Source: Bacteroidia bacterium
GTDB lineage: Bacteria > Bacteroidota > Bacteroidia > B-17B0 > Aurantibacillaceae
Direction of reading: 5' to 3'
Length of the DNA: 64,000 nucleotides
Assembly (NCBI GenBank): GCA_026003255.1
Contig: BPGX01000001.1
Coordinates: 372,001 to 436,000, forward strand
Part shown: positions 56,721-64,000 of the stretch, one piece after another
Position numbering within the stretch: position 1 is the stretch's first letter
Layout of the letters: the number at the start of each line of letters is the position of its first letter
The notes under the pieces: model-generated
The model's input: only the letters and a program-made list of their open reading frames with translations
What the model was told of the DNA's origin: nothing
The model's database searches: none
Program-made: the position numbers and the translations under genes

Positions 56721-57958
56721 TTTATTTCAATCCTTTTGTCGTAACACAAAAAGTATTTAGTTACTTTCTTACTTAATGCTTTTATATTGAAATTGTCACT
56801 GGCATCTGCAATATCCACTAATTTTTTACCGTCAAAAATTTCAATGGTAAATTTACTTTTAACATAAGCAGAATTATTAACACTATTATTGATAACAAAA
56901 TAATGCAATGTGTTTTTATCAAGTTTGGGATATAATTTTAATGTTTGAGATTGTACTGATTTTACTAAGGATTGAGGAATTCTTTCTTTTTGAATGATGG
57001 TTTTGAATAAATCTCTGTAAATAAATTTTTTACACAGTTCAGATAAAACAAAGTCGCTATTTTGCATCCAGACCTTTATGGATGATATGATATCATTATC
57101 ATCTAATTGTACAAATTGTTTAATAATTTGAGAACCGTTTTTGTAAAAATCTTCTTTTGAAAAATCATTTATTAAAAAATATTTCAAGGCAGGAGTGGCA
57201 AATAAATCTTGTTTTTGTTGGGTAGAAAGTTCTTTTGCACGTTTTAAGATATTTACAAGCATGTTTTCAGCCGCCAATACGGTTTTATGCAAATATACTT
57301 GCCAATACATTAACCTTCTTGCTATCAGAAATTTTTCAATACTATAAATTCCTTTTTGTTCCACTACTAATTTATCATCAACGACTGTTAGCATTTTAAT
57401 GATTCTATCAGTGCCAATAACACCTTCACTAACGCCAGTAAAAAAACTATCCCGCAATAAATAATCTAATCTGTCCGTGTCTAACTGACTGCTAACTAAT
57501 TGATGAAAAAATTTTCGTTCATATTTATCTTCAAATATCTCAATTGCTAATTGAAGTTTATTATCAAATTGTTCATTCAAATCTTTCATTAAAACGGATG
57601 AAAAATCTTCGTGAGAAACACTTTTAACCAGAGTATTTTCTAATGCATGTGAAAATGGTCCATGACCAATGTCATGCAACAATATGGCTAACAACGATGC
57701 TTCTTCTTCTTCTTTGGATATTTTAATACCCTTTATTCGTAATGTACGAATGGCTTCTTGCATCAGGTGCATGGCACCTATTGCGTGATGAAATCGAGTG
57801 TGTAACGCTCCGGGATATACGAGATTGGTAAGACCTAATTGTTTAATTCGTCTTAATCTTTGAAAATAAGGGTGATTGATTACATCTAATATTATCGGAT
57901 GTTCAATAGTAACAAAACCATAAACAGGATCGTTGATGATTTTAGGTTTAAATGTCAT
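56717..57958 (-). CDS. HD-domain phosphohydrolase (dGTPase-like family)
   Basis: The 413-residue protein has the HD motif in two parts: FHHAIGAMHLMQEA and LLHDIGHGPFSHALEN. YLLRDSFFTGVSEGVIGTDRII and ERKFFHQLVSSQLDTDRLDYL are further family marks of the YwfO-like/SAMHD1-like dNTP triphosphohydrolases. Substrates could be dNTPs. The start overlaps the end of the inositol-monophosphatase gene by 11 bases. This makes a tight three-gene run on the minus strand (57948-58748, this gene, then the oxidoreductase). Confidence 0.88.
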   Translation of the reverse strand: MTFKPKIINDPVYGFVTIEHPIILDVINHPYFQRLRRIKQLGLTNLVYPGALHTRFHHAIGAMHLMQEAIRTLRIKGIKISKEEEEASLLAILLHDIGHGPFSHALENTLVKSVSHEDFSSVLMKDLNEQFDNKLQLAIEIFEDKYERKFFHQLVSSQLDTDRLDYLLRDSFFTGVSEGVIGTDRIIKMLTVVDDKLVVEQKGIYSIEKFLIARRLMYWQVYLHKTVLAAENMLVNILKRAKELSTQQKQDLFATPALKYFLINDFSKEDFYKNGSQIIKQFVQLDDNDIISSIKVWMQNSDFVLSELCKKFIYRDLFKTIIQKERIPQSLVKSVQSQTLKLYPKLDKNTLHYFVINNSVNNSAYVKSKFTIEIFDGKKLVDIADASDNFNIKALSKKVTKYFLCYDKRIEIK

Positions 57959-58748
57959 GTTGAATATATTTTTGAATTATATGTAAAATGTCCTGATAAA
58001 TCAATGGTTGTGCAGTTAAAATTTCTTTTCCATACAAAAAATTCTTACCACATGAAAAATCACTTACAATGGCACCCGCCTCCTGAGCAATTAAAGAACC
58101 GGCTGCTACATCCCACGGATTCAAATACCACTCAAAGAAAGCATCAAAGCGTCCACACGCCACATAACACAGGTCTACTGCTGCAGCACCCATTCTACGA
58201 ATGCCTAAGCTGTTCTGAATAATTTCTTTTACTACATTTAAGTGAATATCTACTTTATCGAATTTTGATACAGAAAAACCGGTAGCAATGAGACAATCTG
58301 CAAGTTTAGAATTTTGAGCAACAGATATTTTATTAGCATTTAGATAAGCGCCATTATTATTTTCTGCAAAGAACAATTCGTTGGCCGGAATGTTATACAC
58401 CCATCCATACTTAATATCTTTATGGTGAGCAAGTGCGACGCTGATAGCATAAGCAGGTAATTGTCTCGTAAAATTAGTAGTTCCATCCAATGGGTCAATA
58501 ATCCAATTCCATTCTTTGGGATGGTATTGATGACTTTCTTCTGCAATAAAACCAATTGAAGAATTTAATTTAGTTAACTCATTTATTAAAAATTTCTCCG
58601 TTTCAATATCCACGTAACTAACTAAGTCAAAGGAACTTTTGTGTTGTATTTTTTTAGATTCAAATATCTCACGTTCTTTCGCAATTTTTTTCCCGGCTTG
58701 TAAAACAATATCTTGTACAGTTTCTAAAAATTGTGATGTAATGTTCAT
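57948..58748 (-). CDS. inositol monophosphatase family protein
   Basis: The 266-residue protein has the metal-binding motifs AEES (Glu residues), WIIDPLDGTTNFTRQ and NPWDVAAGSLIAQEAGA, giving the classical IMPase fold. In bacteria these act on inositol phosphates or other sugar phosphates, or are SuhB-like. It starts at 58748 and overlaps the HD gene. Length and motifs are complete, so it should be active. Confidence 0.9.
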   Translation of the reverse strand: MNITSQFLETVQDIVLQAGKKIAKEREIFESKKIQHKSSFDLVSYVDIETEKFLINELTKLNSSIGFIAEESHQYHPKEWNWIIDPLDGTTNFTRQLPAYAISVALAHHKDIKYGWVYNIPANELFFAENNNGAYLNANKISVAQNSKLADCLIATGFSVSKFDKVDIHLNVVKEIIQNSLGIRRMGAAAVDLCYVACGRFDAFFEWYLNPWDVAAGSLIAQEAGAIVSDFSCGKNFLYGKEILTAQPLIYQDILHIIQKYIQHDI

Positions 58749-58805
58749 AATGTTTTTATCTTCGGCAAATATGATAATATTTTTTATGCTAATTATAATA
58801 GGTTA

Positions 58806-59094
58806 AACCCAAATTATGCAATAGATATTAACACAACGGGATACATTACTTCATTGCAATGATATTTAAGTATAAATGGTCTTCGCCAATCTGGTTTTAA
58901 ATAGAGTTATTTAATTTTTTGAACCACAGAGAGAACAGAGTTATTCATTAAGAACACTAAGAATTTCTTATTTACAAAATATGCCGAAACTTTGCTGGCC
59001 TTGATTGTTTCCTTTGTGTACTTTGTGGTTAAAATATAATAGATTGATTTAATAAAAATTATCTATTTATTGATCCTATTGCATAATTTGAGTT
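58806..59094. repeat. intergenic element B with nested terminal and inner inverted repeats
   Basis: The 58749-59163 gap holds no gene. AACCCAAATTATGCAATAG (58806-58824) and CTATTGCATAATTTGAGTT (59076-59094) are inverted repeats with one mismatch in 19. The inner pair AACCACAGAGAGAACAGAG (58922-58940) and CTTTGTGTACTTTGTGGTT (59012-59030) is looser. The first 97 bases, reversed, align with 9354-9449 of element A, including ATTTAAAACCnGATTGG and the final ATTTGGGTT. It lacks a usable ORF. The element is a candidate MITE or structured repeat. Confidence 0.65.
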
Positions 59095-59149
59095 AAATAA
59101 AATCATTCATGAATTCTTTTCTTTTGATGATTTAATCTCCAATATTCCC

Positions 59150-59157
59150 TAATTTTG
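59150..59157 (+). promoter_or_regulatory. -7 box of the aldehyde dehydrogenase gene
   Basis: TAATTTTG ends six bases before the ATG at 59164, and TTTG at 59123-59126 could be a -33 box with a slightly long 23-base spacing. It starts 56 bases outside element B. Confidence 0.4.
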
Positions 59158-59163
59158 CCACTT

Positions 59164-60588
59164 ATGAAAAATATTCATCCACTTTATTTATCAGGAAATT
59201 TTTTATCCACCAATCATACTTTACCAGTTATCAATCCTTACACCAATCAGATTATTCAATATGTTTCATTAGCAGATGAGAGCGTCATTGAATCTGCTAT
59301 TCAAAAAGCATATCAAGCTTTTTCTTTAACAAAAACATTATCCTCTTACCACCGTTACAAGATATTGTCATTTATTGCTCAACAAATTGAACAACAGAAA
59401 GAAGAATTTGCTACATTGATTGCAACAGAAGCTGCCAAGCCATATAAATACGCTATAGCAGAAGTAAATCGCGCTATTCAAACGTTTACAATCGCTTCCG
59501 AAGAAAGCAAACGGTTACCTTATGAATATTTTTCATTAGATACAACGTCTGACCAGCTTCAACGAGAAGCATTGGTAAAACGTTTTCCGGTTGGCGTCGT
59601 ATTGGCTATTACACCATTTAATTTCCCACTTAATCTGGTAGCACATAAAATTGCTCCGGCAATTGCGGCTGGATGTCCGTTTATTCTGAAACCAGCATCG
59701 GTAACACCATTAACAGCATTAAAGTTGGCTGAAATTATACATCAAACTGAGTGGCCTAAAGAAGCAGCATCTGTTTTGCCATGTCCGTCATCTATTATTG
59801 AAAAGTATTTGAGACATCCATTAGTTGCAAAAGTATCGTTTACAGGTTCTCCTGCTGTGGGCTGGAAAATCAAGTCCATTGCAGCATCCAAGAAAGTAAC
59901 ATTAGAATTAGGAGGCAATGCGGCGACCATTATTACTGAAAGTGCCGATGTGGAAAAAATCATTGACCATTGTGTCGTAGCAGGATTTGCATACAGTGGA
60001 CAAATATGTATTCATACTCAACGTTTTTTTGTTCATCCTGCTCATTTTCAAAAGTTCACGCAATTGTTTATTGAAAAAGTAAAGCAAATGAGATATGGTG
60101 ATCCATTAGATAAGTCAACAGAAATTTCAGTAATGATTGATGAAGCAAATGCTATTCGCACAGAACAATGGGTTCAAGAAGCAATTGAAAAAGGTGCTAA
60201 ATTTTTATTATCAGGAAAAAGAAACGGCAATTACCATGAACCCGTTATTCTTACCAACACAAACAATTCCATGAAAGTATATGCTGAAGAAGTGTTTGCT
60301 CCTGTGGTATCTATTGAACAATATAATGGAGATATAAAAGAAGCTGTTCAAAGAGTAAATGATTCAAAATATGGTTTACAATGTGGTGTTTTTACAAATG
60401 ATATTAAAGAATTGAATTATTGTTTTGAACACATTGAATGTGGTGGAATTATCCATAATGCATGTTCAATATTACGACACGATGCAATGCCTTATGGTGG
60501 CATTAAAGAAAGTGGTTTTGGTAGAGAAGGGGTAAAATATGCTATTGAAGAAATGACAGAACGAAAACTATTGGTAAAAGAAAATTAA
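59164..60588 (+). CDS. aldehyde dehydrogenase family protein
   Basis: The ATG at 59164 gives 474 residues; a TTG at 59155 would add three. NAD(P)+-dependent aldehyde dehydrogenase fold: TPFNFPLNLVAHKIAPAIAAG (cofactor), VSFTGSPAVGWKI, LELGGNAATII (general base Glu) and YSGQICIHTQRFFVH (catalytic Cys). Near the end, GGIKESGFGREGVKYAIEEMTERKLLV is typical. It is closest to succinate-semialdehyde or lactaldehyde/GAPN-like branches; the substrate is undecided. The next gene starts three bases after the stop. Confidence 0.9.
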   Translation: MKNIHPLYLSGNFLSTNHTLPVINPYTNQIIQYVSLADESVIESAIQKAYQAFSLTKTLSSYHRYKILSFIAQQIEQQKEEFATLIATEAAKPYKYAIAEVNRAIQTFTIASEESKRLPYEYFSLDTTSDQLQREALVKRFPVGVVLAITPFNFPLNLVAHKIAPAIAAGCPFILKPASVTPLTALKLAEIIHQTEWPKEAASVLPCPSSIIEKYLRHPLVAKVSFTGSPAVGWKIKSIAASKKVTLELGGNAATIITESADVEKIIDHCVVAGFAYSGQICIHTQRFFVHPAHFQKFTQLFIEKVKQMRYGDPLDKSTEISVMIDEANAIRTEQWVQEAIEKGAKFLLSGKRNGNYHEPVILTNTNNSMKVYAEEVFAPVVSIEQYNGDIKEAVQRVNDSKYGLQCGVFTNDIKELNYCFEHIECGGIIHNACSILRHDAMPYGGIKESGFGREGVKYAIEEMTERKLLVKEN

Positions 60589-60591
60589 AAT

Positions 60592-61356
60592 ATGAAACTA
60601 CATTTTAGAAAATATGGGGAAGGTAGTCCTTTAATTATTTTGCATGGTTTATTTGGACAAAGTGATAACTGGAATACGTTAGCTAAAAAATTTGCAGAAC
60701 ATAATTTGCAGGTGTATGCTGTTGATTTGCGCAATCATGGATTATCCCCTCATTCCGAAGAAATGTCTTATGAACTGATGGCAAAGGATGTAAACGAATT
60801 AGTTTTATCTGAAAATTTACAACATCCCATTTTGATGGGACATAGTATGGGTGGTAAGGTGGCAATGTGGTATGATTATTTATTTCCTCATTCTTTGTGG
60901 AAATTGATTGTTGTGGATATAGCTCCAAAGCAATATAAACCCGGCCATGAAGATGTCTTTAAAGCATTAAATGCTGTAGATTTTAATATAGTCAAAAATA
61001 GAAAAGAAGCAGAATTGATTTTAAGGAACTATTTGAAAGATGAAGGAGTTATTCAATTCCTATTAAAAAACATATATTGGGAAACTTCAGAGAAATTAAA
61101 TTGGAGATTTAATTTAAAGTCAATACAAAAACATTACGATGAGATATTGAAAGCTATTCCGGACTATGTATCTTCAACAAAAACCATTTTTATTCGTGGA
61201 GAAAAATCAGCTTACATAACAGATGATGATTGGAATAAAATTCAAAAGATTTATAGCAATGTTCAATTAATAACAATTCCTGATGCTGGTCATTGGGTTC
61301 ATGCCGAGCAGCCGCAAAAGTTTTTAGATGAAATATTTAAAAAAATGCAAAAATAA
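60592..61356 (+). CDS. alpha/beta hydrolase (YbfF/esterase-like)
   Basis: The 254-residue protein has the fold HGLFGQSDNWNTLAKKF, the nucleophile elbow GHSMGGKVAMW (Ser), and the His in PDAGHWVHAEQP. VDLRNHGLSPHSEEMSYELMAKDV lies between. It resembles YbfF-type acyl-CoA/ester hydrolases. It is cytosolic, without a signal. It is three bases after the aldehyde dehydrogenase gene, hence the same transcript. Confidence 0.88.
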   Translation: MKLHFRKYGEGSPLIILHGLFGQSDNWNTLAKKFAEHNLQVYAVDLRNHGLSPHSEEMSYELMAKDVNELVLSENLQHPILMGHSMGGKVAMWYDYLFPHSLWKLIVVDIAPKQYKPGHEDVFKALNAVDFNIVKNRKEAELILRNYLKDEGVIQFLLKNIYWETSEKLNWRFNLKSIQKHYDEILKAIPDYVSSTKTIFIRGEKSAYITDDDWNKIQKIYSNVQLITIPDAGHWVHAEQPQKFLDEIFKKMQK

Positions 61357-61381
61357 TTAAGAAAATATCGTTTTAATTATT

Positions 61382-61389
61382 TATCTTTG
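61382..61389 (+). promoter_or_regulatory. -7 box of the T9SS type A protein gene
   Basis: TATCTTTG ends 18 bases before the ATG at 61408. It lies just after the stop of the hydrolase. The -33 box is not evident. Confidence 0.35.
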
Positions 61390-61407
61390 TTGGCAAAACT
61401 TTTATCT

Positions 61408-62847
61408 ATGAAAAAAGTAGTTTTATCAATCGGTGTATTGTTAAGCGTTTCATTAAACGCACAAACGGGGTTTCTAAGTAAAATTAAAAATAAACCTGTT
61501 TTACATCCACAACAAAATCATTTTACACCCTTTCAATTCAAAGGTTGGGGAAATCAGCAAGTACAAGCTGCGTATTATTTGCCGGGAAAAGAAATTTATT
61601 ATGAATGGGATACAATCGCTAATTCTTGGAATCTGATTGACTCCACAGTTTATACCTATTATACAGGATGGCCTAATGAAGGAAAAGAAAACACTTCCAT
61701 AACCTATGATGCTCCTGCTTTTACTCCATCTTCTAAATATTTTAATCGTTATCACGCATCCAGTGGAAAATGGTTATCTCAGGTTTACTATAACTATGAT
61801 AGTGGCAGCAATTCATGGATACCAAATTATAGAGATACCATGATTTATGACTCAAATGGACGTTTAATTGAATATAGAGGAGAATCTTATGATCAGTTTA
61901 CGCAAGTATGGAGCACCAATCTTAAACGATTGTATACATACAACTCTAACAATAAAGTAAATGAGATTGAAGAATTTCAAATTGATCCCAATACAAATGC
62001 ATTAGCCCCTTATCAGAAAAAAAGTATAACTTATAATGCTCAACAAAACATTCAAACGATTACGCAACTTGATTATGACCAGTCAACGAATACTTATACT
62101 AACAATTCCCAAGTAATGTATTTTTATGACTCTAGTGGTAAAGCAAATCTTATTTATTCTTTAGATTACAATTCCTCCACAAATACTTATGATACTTTAA
62201 TAAAAGGGGATAATATGACCTGGTACAAGTGGATTAGTTCTGATTTATTATTAAATGATACTTATTTAAACAACAATCAGGATAACTTATTTTCAAATGT
62301 CGAAGTTAAGTTTTGGATGGCTCCTGGTAATTATATCAATTTCTGGAAAATCGCGCAAAATTTTGACCCTATTGATGATAAACCGACATTATTTAGTTGG
62401 TACAACTGGGATTTCATGTTGAGCAACTGGGTTTTAGCTTCTTCAACGCAGATAAATTATACGCGTTCCACCACCTTGAATAATATGGTAACAGAAGCCA
62501 TTTACAAACAATGGTATAATCACTTGAATGCTTATCGAAATTACGCAAGATACCGTTACGGTGATCCTCAAATGATGACTTCTGTTCAAAATTTCAACAA
62601 TACTATCTTAGGACTACTTATTTATCCCAATCCTTCTCATGGACAATTTGTACTTTATCTCAATTCTCATCCAATAGACGCTGATTTTAATGTTCAAATA
62701 CAAAATCTTAACGGACAATTGATTCAAAGTGAATACATAAAAAATAATTCTACAATAAACATTGTCAATCTTCCCAAAGGCATGTATATCATTAAAATTA
62801 CTGATACCAATAATAATACTGCCTTCACTAAATTAATTGTAGAATAA
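61408..62847 (+). CDS. secreted protein with type A T9SS sorting domain and YD-like repeats
   Basis: The ATG at 61408 (MKKVVLSIGVLLSVSLNAQ) gives 479 residues with a signal peptide. The body has repeated YYNYDSGSNSW, TYNSNNKVNEI, TYNAQQNIQT and DYDQSTNTYT units, which look like beta strands of a YD/RHS-like type. The C-terminus (about 398-479) is the type A sorting domain: LLIYPNPSHGQFVLYL, IQNLNGQLI and LPKGMYIIKITDTN. It should be exported by the type IX system. The substrate is unknown. A strong terminator follows. Confidence 0.8.
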   Translation: MKKVVLSIGVLLSVSLNAQTGFLSKIKNKPVLHPQQNHFTPFQFKGWGNQQVQAAYYLPGKEIYYEWDTIANSWNLIDSTVYTYYTGWPNEGKENTSITYDAPAFTPSSKYFNRYHASSGKWLSQVYYNYDSGSNSWIPNYRDTMIYDSNGRLIEYRGESYDQFTQVWSTNLKRLYTYNSNNKVNEIEEFQIDPNTNALAPYQKKSITYNAQQNIQTITQLDYDQSTNTYTNNSQVMYFYDSSGKANLIYSLDYNSSTNTYDTLIKGDNMTWYKWISSDLLLNDTYLNNNQDNLFSNVEVKFWMAPGNYINFWKIAQNFDPIDDKPTLFSWYNWDFMLSNWVLASSTQINYTRSTTLNNMVTEAIYKQWYNHLNAYRNYARYRYGDPQMMTSVQNFNNTILGLLIYPNPSHGQFVLYLNSHPIDADFNVQIQNLNGQLIQSEYIKNNSTINIVNLPKGMYIIKITDTNNNTAFTKLIVE

Positions 62848-62872
62848 AAAATAGAATCAATTCTCCAGTTCT

Positions 62873-62905
62873 ATCCCTCTTCAAAAAAATGAAGAGGGAT
62901 TTTTA
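62873..62905 (+). terminator. Rho-independent terminator of the T9SS gene
   Basis: A perfect 10-bp stem (ATCCCTCTTC with GAAGAGGGAT) has an 8-base loop and is followed by TTTTATTTT. Confidence 0.9.
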
Positions 62906-62981
62906 TTTTAAACTCATAATTTAGAATTTTGTACCTTTAAGCCCCTTTTCAAAAAATTATCATCTTAAAAATCAGATATTT

Positions 62982-63299
62982 ATGGAAAGTAAAATGACCA
63001 AAGCGGATATAGTAAGAGAGATTGCTCAAAAAACCAAAATGCGGGAAGAAGATGTGCAGTATATTGTAGAAGAATTTATGAAAACAATCAATCGTAGTTT
63101 GACAAAAGGGCAAAGCATTTACCTCAGAGGATTTGGAACGTTTTATCTCAAAAAAAGAGCACAAAAAATTGGTAGAGATATTAAAAACAATAAGCCCGTT
63201 GTCATTCCTGAGCATTACATTCCCGCTTACAAACCTTCACAACTATTAGTTGAAAAAGTCAAAAAACTAAAGGTTGTTTCACTAAAAGACAAAAAGTAA
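62982..63299 (+). CDS. HU/IHF-family DNA-binding protein
   Basis: The 105-residue product is an HU-like protein. MTKADIVREIAQKTKMREEDVQYIVEEFM is the helical N-terminus, and YLRGFGTFYLKKRAQKIGRDI and NNKPVVIPEHYIPAYKPS form the beta arm that bends DNA. An ATG at 62994 (MTKADIV) gives the more usual start; the first four residues are extra. It acts as a nucleoid protein. The partial TPR gene starts seven bases downstream. Confidence 0.92.
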   Translation: MESKMTKADIVREIAQKTKMREEDVQYIVEEFMKTINRSLTKGQSIYLRGFGTFYLKKRAQKIGRDIKNNKPVVIPEHYIPAYKPSQLLVEKVKKLKVVSLKDKK

Positions 63300-63306
63300 T
63301 TGATTA

Positions 63307-64000
63307 ATGATTCCTAAAAAAAACTCCTCTTTGCACGTTCTTTTGTTGGTGGCTTTTATTTCATTGGTAATTATTCTTTCATTTTTGCCTAAAACCCCTT
63401 CCAATAATAAACCCATTATTAATGTTTCAACGATTGATACTTCTCTTTCCTTGAATATTGAATTATACAAACAACAAGATAAGTCCATTGAGGAAATAAT
63501 TAGCAAATTCCAGAAACAGCAACTTCCTATTGATTCTCTTATCTCTTCCGCCATCAAAAAAAAGCAACCAGCGTTGATGGCTTATTTTGAAGAAATAAAA
63601 TATCTTAATTCACCAATTGATACCGTTTGGTACTATTTAGGTAAAAATTATTACAACGCTCTTGGATTTAGTTCAGATGCTGCGGAAATAGAAGCCCTTA
63701 TTTCCTCTGCAGCACGATGTTTTAATAAAGCCATTGCTTTGAATGAGAAAAATATTAATTCTAAAATCATGCTGGCTTCCTGTTATGTTCAAACTAATAA
63801 CCCCATGTTAGGCGTTCAAATGTTGAAAGAAATAGAGAAAACGGATAGTAATAATGTGCTTTTACAAATGCAATTAGCTGAATTCTCCATTCGTTCGAAT
63901 CAATTAGATAAAGCCATTCAACGATATGAAAAAGCCATTCAATTAGATAGCAATAAATATGAAATTTATGCCTATTTATCAGAAATCTACATGCAAAAAA
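63307..64000 (+). CDS. membrane-anchored TPR protein, truncated by the window end
   Basis: The ATG at 63307 opens a frame that runs to the end of the window, at least 231 residues without a stop. An N-terminal membrane anchor (about 10-28, VLLLVAFISLVIILSFL) is followed by a linker and then TPR repeats from about residue 100 (for example YLGKNYYNALG, ARCFNKAIALNEKN and LDKAIQRYEKAIQLDSN). An HU gene followed by a TPR gene is common in the phylum. The function is not known; the rest lies beyond the window. Confidence 0.8.
   Translation, partial: MIPKKNSSLHVLLLVAFISLVIILSFLPKTPSNNKPIINVSTIDTSLSLNIELYKQQDKSIEEIISKFQKQQLPIDSLISSAIKKKQPALMAYFEEIKYLNSPIDTVWYYLGKNYYNALGFSSDAAEIEALISSAARCFNKAIALNEKNINSKIMLASCYVQTNNPMLGVQMLKEIEKTDSNNVLLQMQLAEFSIRSNQLDKAIQRYEKAIQLDSNKYEIYAYLSEIYMQK

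Noticed and set aside
1-64000. tRNA, rRNA, CRISPR or insertion sequence genes
   Set aside because: I looked for TpsiC-like GGTTCGAATC motifs, rRNA-like stretches, regular spacer-repeat arrays and transposase motifs and found none that hold up; short or unusual RNAs could be missed by eye.

Overview
The window is a low-G+C chromosomal segment from a member of the Bacteroidota, most likely a free-living aerobe of the Chitinophagales/Cytophagales type. The evidence is type IX secretion (PorP/SprF, PorE-like OmpA proteins, SprE/PorW, CHU_C and type A C-terminal sorting domains), DUF4290 beside murA, TAnnTTTG promoter boxes, no Shine-Dalgarno pattern, and a caa3-type oxidase with Bacteroidota-style subunits. 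I found no rRNA, tRNA, CRISPR array, transposase or prophage block.

Layout. 0-8 kb: a secreted protein with a C-terminal intramolecular-chaperone (S74) domain, a CHU_C protein, PorP and a TPR/PD40/OmpA protein, which together look like a type IX substrate/translocon cassette. 8-14 kb: a 2OG-Fe hydroxylase, a free-methionine-sulfoxide reductase, efp, DUF4290, murA, a TlpA-like thioredoxin and an unusual thioredoxin-fold/OmpA fusion. 14-21 kb, all on the minus strand: cytochrome oxidase cox2-cox1, a terminator, then a copper-handling island made of a small Cys-rich membrane protein, an MbnP-like protein, an MbnH-like di-heme enzyme, a lipoprotein and a CDICGC outer-membrane protein. 21-23 kb: gmk, an Smr protein and a thioesterase. 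23-31.7 kb: a PKD/T9SS protein, uppS, bamA, a GroES-like protein, a guanine-deaminase-like enzyme, a family 2 glycosyltransferase and a REC-cNMP-Crp response regulator. Many of these are broken by one-base indels, so the consensus here is suspect. 32-36 kb: a PAS histidine kinase and a second secreted protein sharing the N-terminal module of the first gene. 36-39 kb: the rest of the oxidase set (ctaB, two subunit III proteins, subunit IV). 39-52 kb: a second PorE-like protein, aspS, MATE, SprE/PorW, a TonB-dependent receptor, dprA and an ABC-2 permease. 52-58 kb: kdnA-kdnB (8-amino-Kdo), a GyrI-like lipoprotein, an FAD oxidoreductase, an HD phosphohydrolase and an inositol-monophosphatase family protein. 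59-64 kb: aldehyde dehydrogenase, alpha/beta hydrolase, a T9SS protein, HU and the start of a TPR protein.

How it fits together. Three themes recur. The first is the cell surface: type IX secretion, OmpA anchoring, BamA, murA, and Kdo8N formation for LPS. The second is aerobic respiration and its copper supply: oxidase genes in two blocks, one of them next to an MbnP/MbnH pair in which a tryptophan of MbnP is expected to be oxidised. The third is non-coding structure: two related, oppositely oriented intergenic elements with terminal inverted repeats (9161-9449 and 58806-59094), heptamer TGAGTTR tandem repeats placed at stop codons, and terminators that extend into neighbouring genes.

Limits. 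All calls come from reading the sequence and from knowledge of the families; no database search or structure prediction was run.
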